64,000 nucleotides of DNA from Bradyrhizobium lupini. Its GTDB lineage: Bacteria > Pseudomonadota > Alphaproteobacteria > Rhizobiales > Xanthobacteraceae. The notes under the pieces were generated by a model that searched no databases, had not been told where the DNA came from, and was given only the letters and a program-made list of their open reading frames with translations. This document shows, one piece after another, positions 16,801 to 26,764 of the stretch. Position numbers and translations under genes: made by a program. How positions within the stretch are numbered: the stretch's first letter is position 1; every line of letters begins with the position of its first letter. The stretch lies in assembly GCF_040939785.1 (NCBI RefSeq), contig NZ_CP162553.1, forward strand, positions 1,922,001 through 1,986,000, read 5' to 3'.

Positions 16801-17607
16801 ATGCGCATTGCGTTGCTGCTGACCGCGACCATTGTCGGCGCGCTCTTTGCCAATCCATCCCATGCCGGACCGCTGGATCCGTCCTCCGGCGCAGCGCAGG
16901 CGTTACCGCCGGGCTTCCAGAGCTACCGCGGCTACATGTTCGACCTGTCGGAGAATTCCGACCGCAAGGATGTCGACAAGCTCACCGACAATGTGAAGAG
17001 CCAGATCGACGTGGTCGAGGCTGCCGGCCTCTCGCCGCGCGTGCTGCGCTTCTTCCGCACCGTCCCGATCATCGCCAGCGAGCTGGCCTGCCTCGACGAA
17101 GGCGCCGCGACCGCGTGCTACGGCCGGGTCACGCCTGACATCCAGCGCACCGCTCCCCGCACGCTGACGGTCTGGGACCCCAACAAGCAGCGCTGGAGCA
17201 ATCCGAACGCCGTCGACCTCGCGGTCGATTCCGGCCTCGGCGTGATCATGCTGCGGCCGGATATGATGCGTTACGAAAAGGAAGCGGTGCTGCTGCACGA
17301 GCTCCTGCACGCCTACCATGCGCGGCTGTTGCCGGACGGCTACGCCAACAAAGGCGTGATCGGCTATTACGCCTACGCCAAGTCCAAGGATCTCCTGCCC
17401 AAGGAATCCTATGCGCTGAAGAATCACATGGAATTCTTTGCGGTGACCGCCAGCATCTTCCTGGCCGGGAAGAGCGAATTCCACGACCCGAAGTCGCGCG
17501 AGGCGCTCAAGGAGAAGTTGCCGGACTATTACAAGTATCTGGTGGGGGTGTTCGGCTTCGACCCCGATCCGGCAGCTGCGAGCGGCCCGGTCGCCTCGCT
17601 GAAGTAA
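16801..17607 (+). CDS. Secreted zincin-like protein with HELLH motif
   Basis: A 268-residue protein with a signal peptide at 1-22 (ending SHA). The zinc-protease motif HELLH is at residues 166-170, followed by Glu211 in HMEFFAVTASIF, spaced as the third ligand in the anthrax-lethal-factor-like (ATLF) zincin group. Cys97 and Cys106 could form a disulfide. It is therefore probably an exported metalloprotease or an inactive relative acting in the periplasm. A plain ribosome site (AGGGGG) precedes the ATG, and a strong terminator follows at 17635, so it is a single-gene unit. Substrate unknown. Family assignment is from motif spacing only. Confidence 0.6.
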   Translation: MRIALLLTATIVGALFANPSHAGPLDPSSGAAQALPPGFQSYRGYMFDLSENSDRKDVDKLTDNVKSQIDVVEAAGLSPRVLRFFRTVPIIASELACLDEGAATACYGRVTPDIQRTAPRTLTVWDPNKQRWSNPNAVDLAVDSGLGVIMLRPDMMRYEKEAVLLHELLHAYHARLLPDGYANKGVIGYYAYAKSKDLLPKESYALKNHMEFFAVTASIFLAGKSEFHDPKSREALKEKLPDYYKYLVGVFGFDPDPAAASGPVASLK

Positions 17608-17634
17608 GACAGACAGCGCAAAACCAAGGCAGAG

Positions 17635-17660
17635 AGCCGCGCGCACAGCGCGGCTTTTTT
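17635..17660 (+). terminator. Rho-independent terminator
   Basis: AGCCGCGC (17635-17642) and GCGCGGCT (17648-17655) pair perfectly around a five-base loop and are followed by TTTTT. It ends the transcript of the zincin-like gene 28 bases after its stop. Confidence 0.9.
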
Positions 17661-17771
17661 GTTTTGGTCACCGGAAGCTGCGGATGACGCGCGGCCGGGA
17701 ATTGCCAAGGTGGGGCCCGATCTGCATAGTCCCGCCCGCATCGATACCGTTTTCGAAGAGGATAGAACAAC

Positions 17772-18113
17772 ATGGCGGACGCCGACCTGGATGTCGTGAT
17801 CCGGCAACTGGCCAGACAGCTGCATACGGGCCTGATGACCCGCGCCAAGGAGCGCCGGGATCGATTCAACGGCCTTGCGGCCAAGGCCAAGGGCAAGGAG
17901 ACCGGCGACCGCTTCAAGATGATGGCCAAGGCCACCATGGAGCAGGCCGTTGCCGCCGCCAAGCGCCTGCAGATGTCCGCCGACAACGTCGCCGACAGCT
18001 ACGCGCGGTCGATGCGGATCGCCGCCAGCACACCGGTCGCGGTGAAGGTGGAGAAGAAGGCGCCCAAGGAAAAGCCGGTGAAGAAGGCGAAGAAGGCCAA
18101 AACCAAGAAGTAG
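17772..18113 (+). CDS. Hypothetical protein with Lys/Ala-rich tail
   Basis: A 113-residue protein. Residues 1-85 are helical and charged (RQLARQLHTGLMTRAKERRD, MMAKATMEQAVAAAKRLQMS). Residues about 89-113 are almost only Lys, Ala, Pro, Val and Thr, like the tails of histone-H1-like or nucleoid-associated proteins of alphaproteobacteria. DNA binding is therefore possible but not shown. It has its own region between a terminator and a repeat element. I do not recognise the family. Confidence 0.55.
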   Translation: MADADLDVVIRQLARQLHTGLMTRAKERRDRFNGLAAKAKGKETGDRFKMMAKATMEQAVAAAKRLQMSADNVADSYARSMRIAASTPVAVKVEKKAPKEKPVKKAKKAKTKK

Positions 18114-18126
18114 GAGCGCACTTTCT

Positions 18127-18278
18127 TCCTTCTCCCCTTGTGGGAGAAGGTGGCGTGAAGCGCCGGACGAGGGGTGGTTTCCGCGAATTCAACTGCAGCA
18201 GACTCACGCGCGGAGAGATACCCCTCACCCGTCTCGCCGCTTCGCGGCGAGCCACCCTCTCCCACAAGGGGAGAGGGT
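18127..18278. repeat. Dispersed palindromic repeat family C, copy 1
   Basis: A roughly 150-bp element beginning CCTTCTCCCCTTGTGGGAG and ending CTCCCACAAGGGGAGAGGG, so the outer arms are inverted copies of each other. Inner hairpins include CTCGCCGCTTCGCGGCGAG. A related copy is at 34629-34780. It fills the gap between the Lys-rich protein and the TPR gene. Confidence 0.75.
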
Positions 18279-18307
18279 TGCAGCGGCGCACGCAGCTCTA
18301 GATATCT

Positions 18308-18949
18308 CTACCGCCCTGGCGCGGCGAGCCGGGTCGGCTCGGCGCTCGCGAGTTCAGCGAGTTTTGCGCGTGCCGCGTCGCGGGTGCGGGCATCCTTGCC
18401 GGCGGGCAGCGCCAGCGCGGCTTCGAAATCGGCGCGCGCTTCATTCGCCTGGCCACGCGCCAGGAAGGCGAGGCCGCGATCGAGCCGAGGCTGCGCATCG
18501 GAGGGGTCGAGGCGGACCGCGGTGTTGTAGCTCAGGATCGCGCGATCGAGATCGCCGGCGGCCGCGAGCGCGAGACCGCGCTGGTGATAGGGCGCGGCGT
18601 GCCTGGGATCATGCGCGATCGCCTCGTCGTAATCCTCGATGGCAAGTTCGAGGTCGCCGTTCTGCCGGCGCGCCAGCGCCCGATCGCGATAGAGCGAGGC
18701 ACGGTTGGGATTGAGATGGATGGCGTCGTCGAAATCCGCGATCGCCCGCCGCCAGTCGCCGTGGCGCAACGCGATCCGTCCGCGCCCCTCATAGGCGAAC
18801 GCGATCAGCGAGCCGCGCAGCGGCGAGAAGCCGATCACCGCCGAACAGATGTCGGGCTCGTCCTCGTCTCCGCAATTGACGACGGTGTGCGTGGACAGGC
18901 CAATCAGCACGCCCACGACGATCAACAATGGTACTGCAGCTTTGGTCAT
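18308..18949 (-). CDS. TPR protein with N-terminal signal or membrane anchor
   Basis: About 213 residues from ATG 18949 (MTKAAVPLL). Residues 3-20 are hydrophobic, then two Cys residues (NCGDEDEPDIC) that could form a disulfide if exported. From about residue 60 to 180 there are four tetratricopeptide repeats (for example WRRAIADFDDAIHLNPN and LELAIEDYDEAIAHDPR), a protein-protein interaction scaffold. It probably sits in the periplasm anchored to the inner membrane. No partner can be inferred from neighbours; repeat C lies directly downstream. Confidence 0.75.
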   Translation of the reverse strand: MTKAAVPLLIVVGVLIGLSTHTVVNCGDEDEPDICSAVIGFSPLRGSLIAFAYEGRGRIALRHGDWRRAIADFDDAIHLNPNRASLYRDRALARRQNGDLELAIEDYDEAIAHDPRHAAPYHQRGLALAAAGDLDRAILSYNTAVRLDPSDAQPRLDRGLAFLARGQANEARADFEAALALPAGKDARTRDAARAKLAELASAEPTRLAAPGR

Positions 18950-19083
18950 CTTCGACGGTGGCAGGCAGAGGGCCGGCCACGCATCCCCTTTCGCAGGAAC
19001 TGTCACGGCAGGGTGTTAACACCGGCCGGGACCGTCCTGTGTGCGACAGGTCACAAAGCGTGCAAATTAGAGCCGCTGCTGCG

Positions 19084-20016
19084 TCAGCCCCAAGGCCCGC
19101 GCGAGGAGGAGCGGCCCCACGGGCTCCGCGGCGGATAGTTCTCATTGGCGCCGACCGACGGCGACGCCTGCGCACCAAGCTCGGCTGCGAGCTGCTGAAG
19201 CGCCGCGATGCGATTTTGCGTCGAGGGATGGGTGGCAAACAGATTGTCCACGCCGTGGCCCGACAGCGGATTGATGATGAACATGTGCGCGGTGGCTGGA
19301 TTTCGTTCCGCCTCGAAATTCGGGACCTGATGCGCCGCGCTTTCGATCTTCACCAGCGCCGATGCCAGCCACATCGGTTGACCGGCGATGCGTGCGCCGA
19401 GATTGTCCGCGGCGTATTCGCGGGTGCGGCTGATCGCCATCTGCACCAGCATGGCGCCGATCGGGGCGAGGATCATCATCAGGATCGAGCCGACGATGCC
19501 CGGGCCGTTGTTGTCGCGGTTGCCGCCGAAGAACATGCCGAACTGCGCCAGCATCGAGATCGCACCGGCAATGGTCGCGGTCACAGTCATCAGCAGCGTG
19601 TCGTGGTGCTTGATATGAGCGAGCTCGTGCGCGATCACGCCCGCAAGCTCCTCGCGGCTGAGCTGGTGCATCAACCCGGTGGTGACCGCAACCGCGGCAT
19701 TCTCGGGATTGCGCCCGGTGGCAAACGCGTTGGGCTGCGGCTCGTCCATCAGGAACACGCGCGGCATCGGCAAGTCGGCGCGGGCCGCTAGCTCGGCCAC
19801 GAGCCCGACCAGCTCCGGTGCGCTGCTGCGGTCGACCTCATGGGCGCCATACATGGACAGCACCATCCGGTCGGAGTTCCAGTAGGTGAAGAGATTGGTC
19901 GCCGCGGCAATGACGAGCGCAATCATGGCGCCGCCGGCACCGCCGATCAGATAGCCGACGCCCATGAACAGGGCGGTGAGGCCTGCGAGCAGCATTGCGG
20001 TACGAAGATAATTCAT
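19084..20016 (-). CDS. htpX: Zinc metalloprotease HtpX
   Basis: A 310-residue M48 membrane protease. Four helices flank the active site (about 5-25, 27-45, 142-165, 175-195). The zinc motif HELAH is at residues 130-134 and the third ligand Glu200 is in SRTREYAAD. HtpX degrades misfolded inner-membrane proteins and assists FtsH in membrane quality control. The ATG at 20016 (MNYLRTAM) starts right before the first helix; the frame upstream adds non-family residues. The C-terminus has a low-complexity Pro/Arg/Gly tail. No heat-shock promoter was identified by eye. Confidence 0.92.
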   Translation of the reverse strand: MNYLRTAMLLAGLTALFMGVGYLIGGAGGAMIALVIAAATNLFTYWNSDRMVLSMYGAHEVDRSSAPELVGLVAELAARADLPMPRVFLMDEPQPNAFATGRNPENAAVAVTTGLMHQLSREELAGVIAHELAHIKHHDTLLMTVTATIAGAISMLAQFGMFFGGNRDNNGPGIVGSILMMILAPIGAMLVQMAISRTREYAADNLGARIAGQPMWLASALVKIESAAHQVPNFEAERNPATAHMFIINPLSGHGVDNLFATHPSTQNRIAALQQLAAELGAQASPSVGANENYPPRSPWGRSSSRGPWG

Positions 20017-20202
20017 GGCCGTCTCCCGAGGCCGGCCGTAGCCGCTGGAGGCGTTGCGGGCCGGCGAGCATGAGGTAGGGATGACCCCGGCCCGCCCGCA
20101 AGGTTTCAAGGTGCGTCGCGGAGCCGCGGCACTGGTTTGAGGTCAATCGTTCCATTAAGCTTGGCCGAGAATCCAAGCGTCTCCTCCCCTTGCGGAAACC
20201 TC

Positions 20203-21504
20203 ATGCTCCAGACCCGATTTGCGATCGCGGCCGCCGCCCTGCTCACGCTCGCCCTTCCCGCCTCTGCCCAGTTCGCGCCGCCGCCGGCAAAGCCCGCGGC
20301 TCCCAGGGCCACTGGGCCCTCGCCGCGCGCGGCGTCGTGCCATAACGGGGCGAACTTCGATCGCTTCCTGGTCGACGTGAAACAGCAGGCCGTTGCCGCC
20401 GGCGTGTCGCAGCGGACGATCGCGGCGGCCTCGCCTTACCTCGTCTACGACCAGGGCATCGTCAATCGCGACCGCGGCCAGCGCGTGTTCGGCCAGCTCT
20501 TCACCGAATTTGCCGGCCGCATGGCCGCGCCCTATCGCATGCAGAACGGCCAGCAGCATATCAAGCAACATGCGGCCGCGTTCGCGCGCGCCGAAAAGGA
20601 ATACGGTGTGCCGCCGGCAGTGATCGCCGCGTTCTGGGGACTGGAGAGCGATTTCGGCGTCAACATGGGTAATCTGCCGACACTGAAATCGCTGGTGTCG
20701 CTGGCCTATGATTGCCGCCGCTCGGAGATGTTCGTGAACGAGACCATCGCCGCGCTGAAGATCATCGACCGGGGCGACCTGCATCCGGACGAGATGGTCG
20801 GCTCCTGGGCCGGCGAGCTCGGTCAGACCCAGTTCCTGCCCGTGCATTACGTCAACTATGCCGTCGACTATGACGGCGACGGCCGACGCGATCTCCTCCG
20901 CAGCGAGGACGACGTGATCGGCTCGACCGCGAACTACATCGCCAACGGCTTGAAGTGGCGGCGCGGCGAGCCGTGGCTGGAGGAGATCAAGGTGCCGCAG
21001 AACCTGCCGTGGGATCAGACCGACCTCACGGTGCAGCTGCCGCGCTCAAAATGGGCGCAGCTCGGGGTTACCTATCCCGACGGCCGGCCGCTGCCGAACG
21101 ACAATCTCGCGGCCTCCGTGCTGCTGCCCATGGGACGCTTCGGTCCGGCCTTCATGGCATACCCGAATTTCGCGGCCTACACCGAGTGGAATAACTCGCT
21201 GATCTATTCGACCACCGCGGGCTATCTCGCCACCCGCATCGCGGGCGCGGCTCCGATGCGAAAGCCGTCCACGCCGGTCGCGCAGCTGCCATTCAACGAG
21301 CTCAAGCAATTGCAGCAGCTTCTGGTCCAGGCCGGCTTCAATGTCGGCAAGGTCGACGGCGTGCTGGGCCAGCAAAGCCGCGCCGCGGTGAAGGCGATGC
21401 AGATCAAATACGGTCTGCCGGCCGATTCCTGGCCTACGGCCGAACTGCTCGCTCGCATGCGCGGGGGCACGGCACAGGCGCAGCCAGTGGGGACGATCCG
21501 GTAA
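20203..21504 (+). CDS. Lytic murein transglycosylase, MltB type, with peptidoglycan-binding domain
   Basis: A 433-residue exported protein. The signal peptide ends at residue 22 (ALPASA). The SLT_2/MltB catalytic domain spans about 50-345, with the catalytic Glu148 in FWGLESDFGVN and a conserved GELGQTQFLP segment. A PG_binding_1 domain follows at about 364-418 (LVQAGFNVGKVDGVLGQQS). It cleaves the MurNAc-GlcNAc bond to form 1,6-anhydro ends during wall remodelling. No lipobox, so it is soluble periplasmic rather than a lipoprotein like E. coli MltB. Start at 20203, just before the signal peptide. Confidence 0.9.
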   Translation: MLQTRFAIAAAALLTLALPASAQFAPPPAKPAAPRATGPSPRAASCHNGANFDRFLVDVKQQAVAAGVSQRTIAAASPYLVYDQGIVNRDRGQRVFGQLFTEFAGRMAAPYRMQNGQQHIKQHAAAFARAEKEYGVPPAVIAAFWGLESDFGVNMGNLPTLKSLVSLAYDCRRSEMFVNETIAALKIIDRGDLHPDEMVGSWAGELGQTQFLPVHYVNYAVDYDGDGRRDLLRSEDDVIGSTANYIANGLKWRRGEPWLEEIKVPQNLPWDQTDLTVQLPRSKWAQLGVTYPDGRPLPNDNLAASVLLPMGRFGPAFMAYPNFAAYTEWNNSLIYSTTAGYLATRIAGAAPMRKPSTPVAQLPFNELKQLQQLLVQAGFNVGKVDGVLGQQSRAAVKAMQIKYGLPADSWPTAELLARMRGGTAQAQPVGTIR

Positions 21505-21517
21505 GCACCAGGATCGC

Positions 21518-21619
21518 TGTCATGCCCCGCGAAAGCGGGGCATCCAGTACGCTGCGGCCTATCGATTCAATCACAGCTGCCTCGGAGTACTGGATCGCCC
21601 GGTCAACCGGGCGATGACA
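21518..21619. repeat. Dispersed palindromic repeat family A, copy 2
   Basis: A 102-bp element with ends TGTCAT and ATGACA. It shares CATGCCCCGCGAA, GGGGCATCCAGTACG, CGGAGTACTGGA and GGGCGATGACA with copy 1 at 16151. It begins 14 bases after the transglycosylase stop. Confidence 0.85.
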
Positions 21620-21768
21620 CGAGGGTATGACGCCGATAGCACCACAAGCCCGCTCGGTAGAATTTTCGCACTGCACAAGCCCCTCCGGCGATTGTATTTT
21701 TCCATGACGTTCCCATGTGAGTAGCTCAGGTTTCTCCTGAGATTTCCCACCACAAGAGCGAGCATCAC

Positions 21769-22272
21769 ATGTCTTTCCACGACGCCGTCGTTCCCGCCTA
21801 TTTGCAAATGCTGAACAGCCTGACCGGCCTGCTCACGAAAGCCGAGGCGCATTGTGCGGCCAAGAAGGTCGATCCCGCCGTCCTGCTCGGCTCCCGCCTG
21901 TTTCCGGACATGCTGCCGCTCTCGAAGCAGATCCAGCTGGTCAGCGATTTCGCAGCCAAAGGTTGCGCCCGGCTGACCCATAGCGACGTGCCCTCCACAC
22001 CGGACACCGAGACCAGCTTTGCGGAGTTGAAGCAGCGCCTGGCGAAGACCATCGACTATGTGAAATCGTTCAAACCGGAGCAGTTCGAGGGCGCCGACAC
22101 CAAGGACGTCACCTTCCCGGCCGGGCCCGACAAGTCCATCACCATGAAGGGCCAGCAATTCCTGAGCGCGTTCTCGCTGCCGAACTTCTATTTCCACGCC
22201 GCAACCGCCCACGGCCTTCTGCGCCACGCCGGCGTCGAGATCGGCAAGCGCGATTTCCTCGGCGCGAACTGA
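21769..22272 (+). CDS. DUF1993 family protein
   Basis: A 167-residue, mostly helical soluble protein. The pattern SRLFPDMLPLSKQIQLVSDF, then SFAELKQRLAKTIDYVKSF, KDVTFP and the C-terminal FYFHAATAHGLLRHAGVEIGK fits DUF1993, a DinB/YfiT-like four-helix bundle. His residues in FHAATAHGLLRH could bind a metal as in related bundles. No reaction is known. It is a single gene between repeat A and the Old Yellow Enzyme gene, about 180 bases from the latter on the same strand. Confidence 0.85.
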   Translation: MSFHDAVVPAYLQMLNSLTGLLTKAEAHCAAKKVDPAVLLGSRLFPDMLPLSKQIQLVSDFAAKGCARLTHSDVPSTPDTETSFAELKQRLAKTIDYVKSFKPEQFEGADTKDVTFPAGPDKSITMKGQQFLSAFSLPNFYFHAATAHGLLRHAGVEIGKRDFLGAN

Positions 22273-22455
22273 AACGCGATCATTCAGACGGCCGCGGCGG
22301 GCGATCGAATCTGCTGCCGCGGCTGAAATTGCACATGCTCTATGCTGCGCGGCTCGGCTGCGCATCTCGCCTGCAGTTTCTGTATGGCTCCTCCCTTGCG
22401 CTGATTGCCGCAATGCACAAGTGTTCCGGATCTCTCACCGCCTGGAAGCATTCTC

Positions 22456-23556
22456 ATGAGCCGTTCGACCAAATTGTTTGAGACCTACAAGCTCGGCCCG
22501 ATCACGCTGGCGAACCGTTTCGTGATGGCGCCGCTGACGCGCAACCGCGCCGTTCCCGGCACCTTCGTACCGGGCGCGCTCGCCGCTGACTATTACGCCC
22601 AGCGTGCCTCGGCGGGGCTTCTGATTACCGAAGCGAGCCAGGTCTCACAGCAGGGCCAAGGCTACCAGGACACCCCCGGCATCTACTCAAAGGACCAGGT
22701 CGCCGGCTGGCGCACGGTCACCGATCAGGTGCATCAGCGCGGCGGCAAGGTCTTCATCCAGCTCTGGCATGTCGGCCGCATCTCGCATGTCGCCCTTCAG
22801 GCCAATGGCGCAGCCCCGGTGGCGCCGAGCGCGATCCGCGCCAAGGGCAAGACTTTCGTCAACGGCACTTTCGCCGACGTCTCCGAGCCCCGTGCGCTCG
22901 AGCTCTCCGAAATTCCAGGGATCATCGACGATTTCAGGCGCGCCACGAAGAATGCGCTCGAAGCCGGCTTCGATGGCGTCGAGATCCACGGCGCCAACGG
23001 CTATCTGCTCGAACAATTCGCCAAGGACGGCACCAACAAGCGTACCGACGCCTATGGCGGCTCGATCGAGAACCGCGCGCGGCTGATGCTTGAGGTCTCC
23101 AGGGCCGTCGTCGCCGAGGCCGGCGCCGATCGCACCGGCATCCGCATCTCGCCGGTGACGCCGGCCAACGATATCTCTGATTCGAACCCGCAGGCCCTCT
23201 ACGACCATATCGTCGAGGGCCTCGCCGCGCTCAAGCTCGTCTATCTCCATGTCGTCGAAGGCGCCACCGGCGGTCGGCGCGACATCGCGCCGTTCGACTA
23301 TGCGGGCCTGCGCAAGCGCTTCCCCGGCGCCTACATCGCCAACAACGGCTATGATTTCGACCTCGCTGCCAAGGTGCTCGAGGCGAACGCGGCCGATCTC
23401 ATCGCCTTCGGCAAGCCGTTCATCTCCAATCCCGATCTGGTCGAGCGGCTGAAGCAGGGCGCGGCGCTGAACGACTGGGACAAGAACACGTTCTACGGCG
23501 GCGGCGCGAAGGGATACACGGACTATCCGACGCTGGCGGCTGAGCCGGCGGAATAA
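22456..23556 (+). CDS. Old Yellow Enzyme family alkene reductase, NemA-like
   Basis: A 366-residue FMN-dependent ene reductase (TIM barrel). Visible motifs: APLTRNRA at about 25-32, LWHVGRISH at about 101-109, the substrate His/Asn pair in EIHGANGYLLEQF, DAYGGSIENR, and the phosphate-binding IAFGKPFISNPDL. These enzymes reduce activated C=C bonds of enones, maleimides or nitro compounds with NAD(P)H. The ATG at 22456 is preferred to 22405 because the family begins LFETYKLGPITLANR within a few residues of the start. Physiological substrate unknown. Confidence 0.9.
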   Translation: MSRSTKLFETYKLGPITLANRFVMAPLTRNRAVPGTFVPGALAADYYAQRASAGLLITEASQVSQQGQGYQDTPGIYSKDQVAGWRTVTDQVHQRGGKVFIQLWHVGRISHVALQANGAAPVAPSAIRAKGKTFVNGTFADVSEPRALELSEIPGIIDDFRRATKNALEAGFDGVEIHGANGYLLEQFAKDGTNKRTDAYGGSIENRARLMLEVSRAVVAEAGADRTGIRISPVTPANDISDSNPQALYDHIVEGLAALKLVYLHVVEGATGGRRDIAPFDYAGLRKRFPGAYIANNGYDFDLAAKVLEANAADLIAFGKPFISNPDLVERLKQGAALNDWDKNTFYGGGAKGYTDYPTLAAEPAE

Positions 23557-23579
23557 GGTGTCGTTGTCGCTCCATCCTC

Positions 23580-23665
23580 CGTCATTGCGAGGAGCGAAGC
23601 GACGAAGCAATCCAGACTACCTCCGTGGAAAGACTCTGGATTGCTTCGCTTCGCTCGCAATGACG
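23580..23665. repeat. Dispersed palindromic repeat family B, copy 1
   Basis: An 86-bp element with 12-base inverted ends CGTCATTGCGAG and CTCGCAATGACG, and inner arms GAAGCAATCCAGA and TCTGGATTGCTTC that also pair. It forms one long hairpin with a small loop. Another full copy is at 42191-42270, a remnant at 11819-11838 and a worn copy near 46188-46250. Confidence 0.85.
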
Positions 23666-23700
23666 TGTGGAAGCAAAATCCACGACAATAAAAAGAAAAA

Positions 23701-23722
23701 AGGCCGGGATTGCTCCCGGCCT
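23701..23722. terminator. Bidirectional Rho-independent terminator
   Basis: AGGCCGGGA and TCCCGGCCT pair perfectly around a four-base loop. The upstream plus-strand run AATAAAAAGAAAAA becomes a long T-rich tract on the minus strand, so it should strongly end the glycerol operon. On the plus strand the tail is only TTTC. Confidence 0.85.
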
Positions 23723-23744
23723 TTCGTCGTTATGCTGATGTGCT

Positions 23745-25541
23745 TTACTGCAGCGAAGCGCGCTTCGGGGGCTGTGCCGGCCACGACTTGATCAGAGTGT
23801 CGTAGTCGACCGTCTCACCCTTCGGCTTCTCGTTGGCGAGCTTGCGCTGCGGGGCAATCGTGCCGTCCTTCTGGGCCTTGGCGAACCAGAACTCGGCCGA
23901 CTCCTTCTTGTGCAGCTTCGGACCGCAGGCGCCCTGCACGCCCGACTTCTCCAGACGCTCCATGACGGAGTCCTGGGCCGCGGCAAGCGAGTCCATCGCG
24001 GCCTGCGGCGTCTTGGCACCGGACGACGCATCGCCGATGTTCTGCCACCACAGCTGCGCCAGCTTCGGATAGTCGGGCACGTTGTTGCCGGTCGGGGTCC
24101 ACTGCACGCGCGCGGGCGAGCGGTAGAACTCGATCAGGCCGCCGAGCTTCGGCGCACGCTCGGTGAACGACTTGTCCCAGATGTCGGATTCACGGATGAA
24201 CGTGAGACCGACATGGCTCTTCTTCAGCGACACCGTCTTGGAGACGATGAACTGGAGATAGAGCCAGGCCGCCTTGCGGCGATCCGGGGGAGTCGATTTG
24301 AGCAGCGTCGCCGAGCCCGCATCCTGGTAGCCGAGCTTCATGCCTTCCTTCCAGTACGAACCGTGAGGCGACGGAGCCATACGCCACTTCGGCGTACCGT
24401 CCGCGTTCATCACGGCGATGCCCGGCTTCACCATGTCGGCGGTGAAGGCGGTGTACCAGAACATCTGCTGGGCGATGTTGCCCTGCGCCGGCACCGGACC
24501 CGACTCGGAGAAGGTCATGCCCTGGGCCTGCGGCGGAGCATACTTCTTCATCCACTCGAGGTACTTGGTGATCGAGTAGACCGCGGCCGGACCGTTGGTG
24601 TCGCCGCCACGCTCGACCGAGGAGCCGACCGGACGGCAGCCTTCCATGCGGATGCCCCATTCGTCGACCGGCAGACCGTTCGGGATGCCCTTGTCGCCGT
24701 TACCGGCCATCGACAGCCAGGCGTCGGTGAAACGCCAGCCGAGCGACGGGTCCTTCTTGCCATAGTCCATATGGCCATAGACCTTGACGCCGTTGATCTC
24801 CTTGATGTCGTTGGTGAAGAACTCGGCGATGTCTTCGTAGGCTGACCAGTTCACGGGCACGCCGAGCTCGTAGCCATACTTGGCCTTGAACTTGGCCTTG
24901 TAGTCGGCGTTGGTGAACCAGTCGTAGCGGAACCAGTAAAGGTTCGCGAACTGCTGGTCGGGCAGCTGATAGAGCTTGCCGTCCGGCGCCGTGCCGAACG
25001 ACTTGCCGATGAAGTCGTTGACGTCGAGCATGGGGTCGGTGACGTCCTTGCCCTCGCCGGTCATATAGTCCGACAGCGCGATGGTCTGGCCGTAGCGGAA
25101 GTGGGTGCCGATCAGATCGGAATCGTTGATCCAGCCGTCGTACACGTTCTTGCCGGACTGCATCTGGGTCTGCAGCTTCTCGACGACGTCACCTTCCTGG
25201 ATGATGTCGTGCTTGAGCTTGATGCCGGTGAGCTCGGAGAACGCCTTGGCCAGCGTCTGCGACTCATATTCGTGGGTCGTGATGGTTTCGGAGACCACGT
25301 TGATCTCCATTCCCTTGAAGGGCTCGGCGGCCTTGGCGAACCACTCCAGCTCCTTCTTCTGGTCTTCCTTCGACAGCGTCGAGGGCTGGAATTCCGCGAT
25401 CCACTTCTGGATCGCGGCGTCGTCGGCGGCGCGCACCGGCGCCGAGACGGCCAGCGACACCGCGACGATGGCGGCGACGCTGGACATCGTCAGAAAGCTA
25501 TTCTTGGTCAATGGACGTTCCCTTCTCCTAAACTGCCGCAT
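23745..25541 (-). CDS. glpV: Glycerol ABC transporter substrate-binding protein
   Basis: A 598-residue periplasmic binding protein, much longer than the usual 400-450 of sugar-binding proteins but typical of the rhizobial glycerol system. The signal peptide ends about residue 38 (APVRA). The ATG at 25541 has a strong GGAGG six bases upstream. It is last in the order glpD-S-T-P-Q-U-V described for glycerol uptake in Rhizobium leguminosarum (Ding, Hynes and colleagues, 2012), and a strong terminator follows. It should capture glycerol and deliver it to the GlpP/GlpQ permease. The symbol is by operon match and family size, not by binding residues. Confidence 0.85.
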   Translation of the reverse strand: MRQFRRRERPLTKNSFLTMSSVAAIVAVSLAVSAPVRAADDAAIQKWIAEFQPSTLSKEDQKKELEWFAKAAEPFKGMEINVVSETITTHEYESQTLAKAFSELTGIKLKHDIIQEGDVVEKLQTQMQSGKNVYDGWINDSDLIGTHFRYGQTIALSDYMTGEGKDVTDPMLDVNDFIGKSFGTAPDGKLYQLPDQQFANLYWFRYDWFTNADYKAKFKAKYGYELGVPVNWSAYEDIAEFFTNDIKEINGVKVYGHMDYGKKDPSLGWRFTDAWLSMAGNGDKGIPNGLPVDEWGIRMEGCRPVGSSVERGGDTNGPAAVYSITKYLEWMKKYAPPQAQGMTFSESGPVPAQGNIAQQMFWYTAFTADMVKPGIAVMNADGTPKWRMAPSPHGSYWKEGMKLGYQDAGSATLLKSTPPDRRKAAWLYLQFIVSKTVSLKKSHVGLTFIRESDIWDKSFTERAPKLGGLIEFYRSPARVQWTPTGNNVPDYPKLAQLWWQNIGDASSGAKTPQAAMDSLAAAQDSVMERLEKSGVQGACGPKLHKKESAEFWFAKAQKDGTIAPQRKLANEKPKGETVDYDTLIKSWPAQPPKRASLQ

Positions 25542-25614
25542 GTTATTCCTCCGTTGCAGCGACAAACTTTTTACAGGCCCGGGTTGGTCCCGGATCTGGC
25601 CGTTCCTTCGCGGG

Positions 25615-25944
25615 CTAGACCGTGCGGAAAATGAGTACGGCCGTGGCCAGCGAAATTCCTGATGCGATCCAAAGGCGCGAAATTTCAACTCCGTCCTCGC
25701 CGATCGGCAGCGTGGCGAGGGGGTCGGTGCCGGCGAAGGCGATCCACAGCAAGTGGATGACCGCCGCCGTGATCAGGGAGATGAACAGGCGGTCGCCGCG
25801 CGTGGTCGGGATGCGCAGCACGCCGACGCGCTCGGCTTCGGGATAAGCCACCCCGAGCCAGGTCATCACAGCCAGCGTGCAGGCGAGCGCGACAAAAAAG
25901 ATCGCCGTCGGCGGCGTCCAGGCCATCCATGCAATCCATTCCAT
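25615..25944 (-). CDS. glpU: DUF2160 small membrane protein of the glycerol transporter
   Basis: A 109-residue protein with about three hydrophobic helices (roughly 8-28, 50-72 and 85-105), matching the short DUF2160 membrane proteins encoded between the permease and binding-protein genes of this transporter type. The segment TRGDRLFISLITAAVIHLLW is typical. It begins 10 bases after the GlpQ stop, so it is in the operon. Its mechanical role is unknown; it may stabilise the permease complex. Confidence 0.85.
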   Translation of the reverse strand: MEWIAWMAWTPPTAIFFVALACTLAVMTWLGVAYPEAERVGVLRIPTTRGDRLFISLITAAVIHLLWIAFAGTDPLATLPIGEDGVEISRLWIASGISLATAVLIFRTV

Positions 25945-25954
25945 TGATGCCTCC

Positions 25955-26760
<806 letters not shown>

Positions 26761-26764
<4 letters not shown>

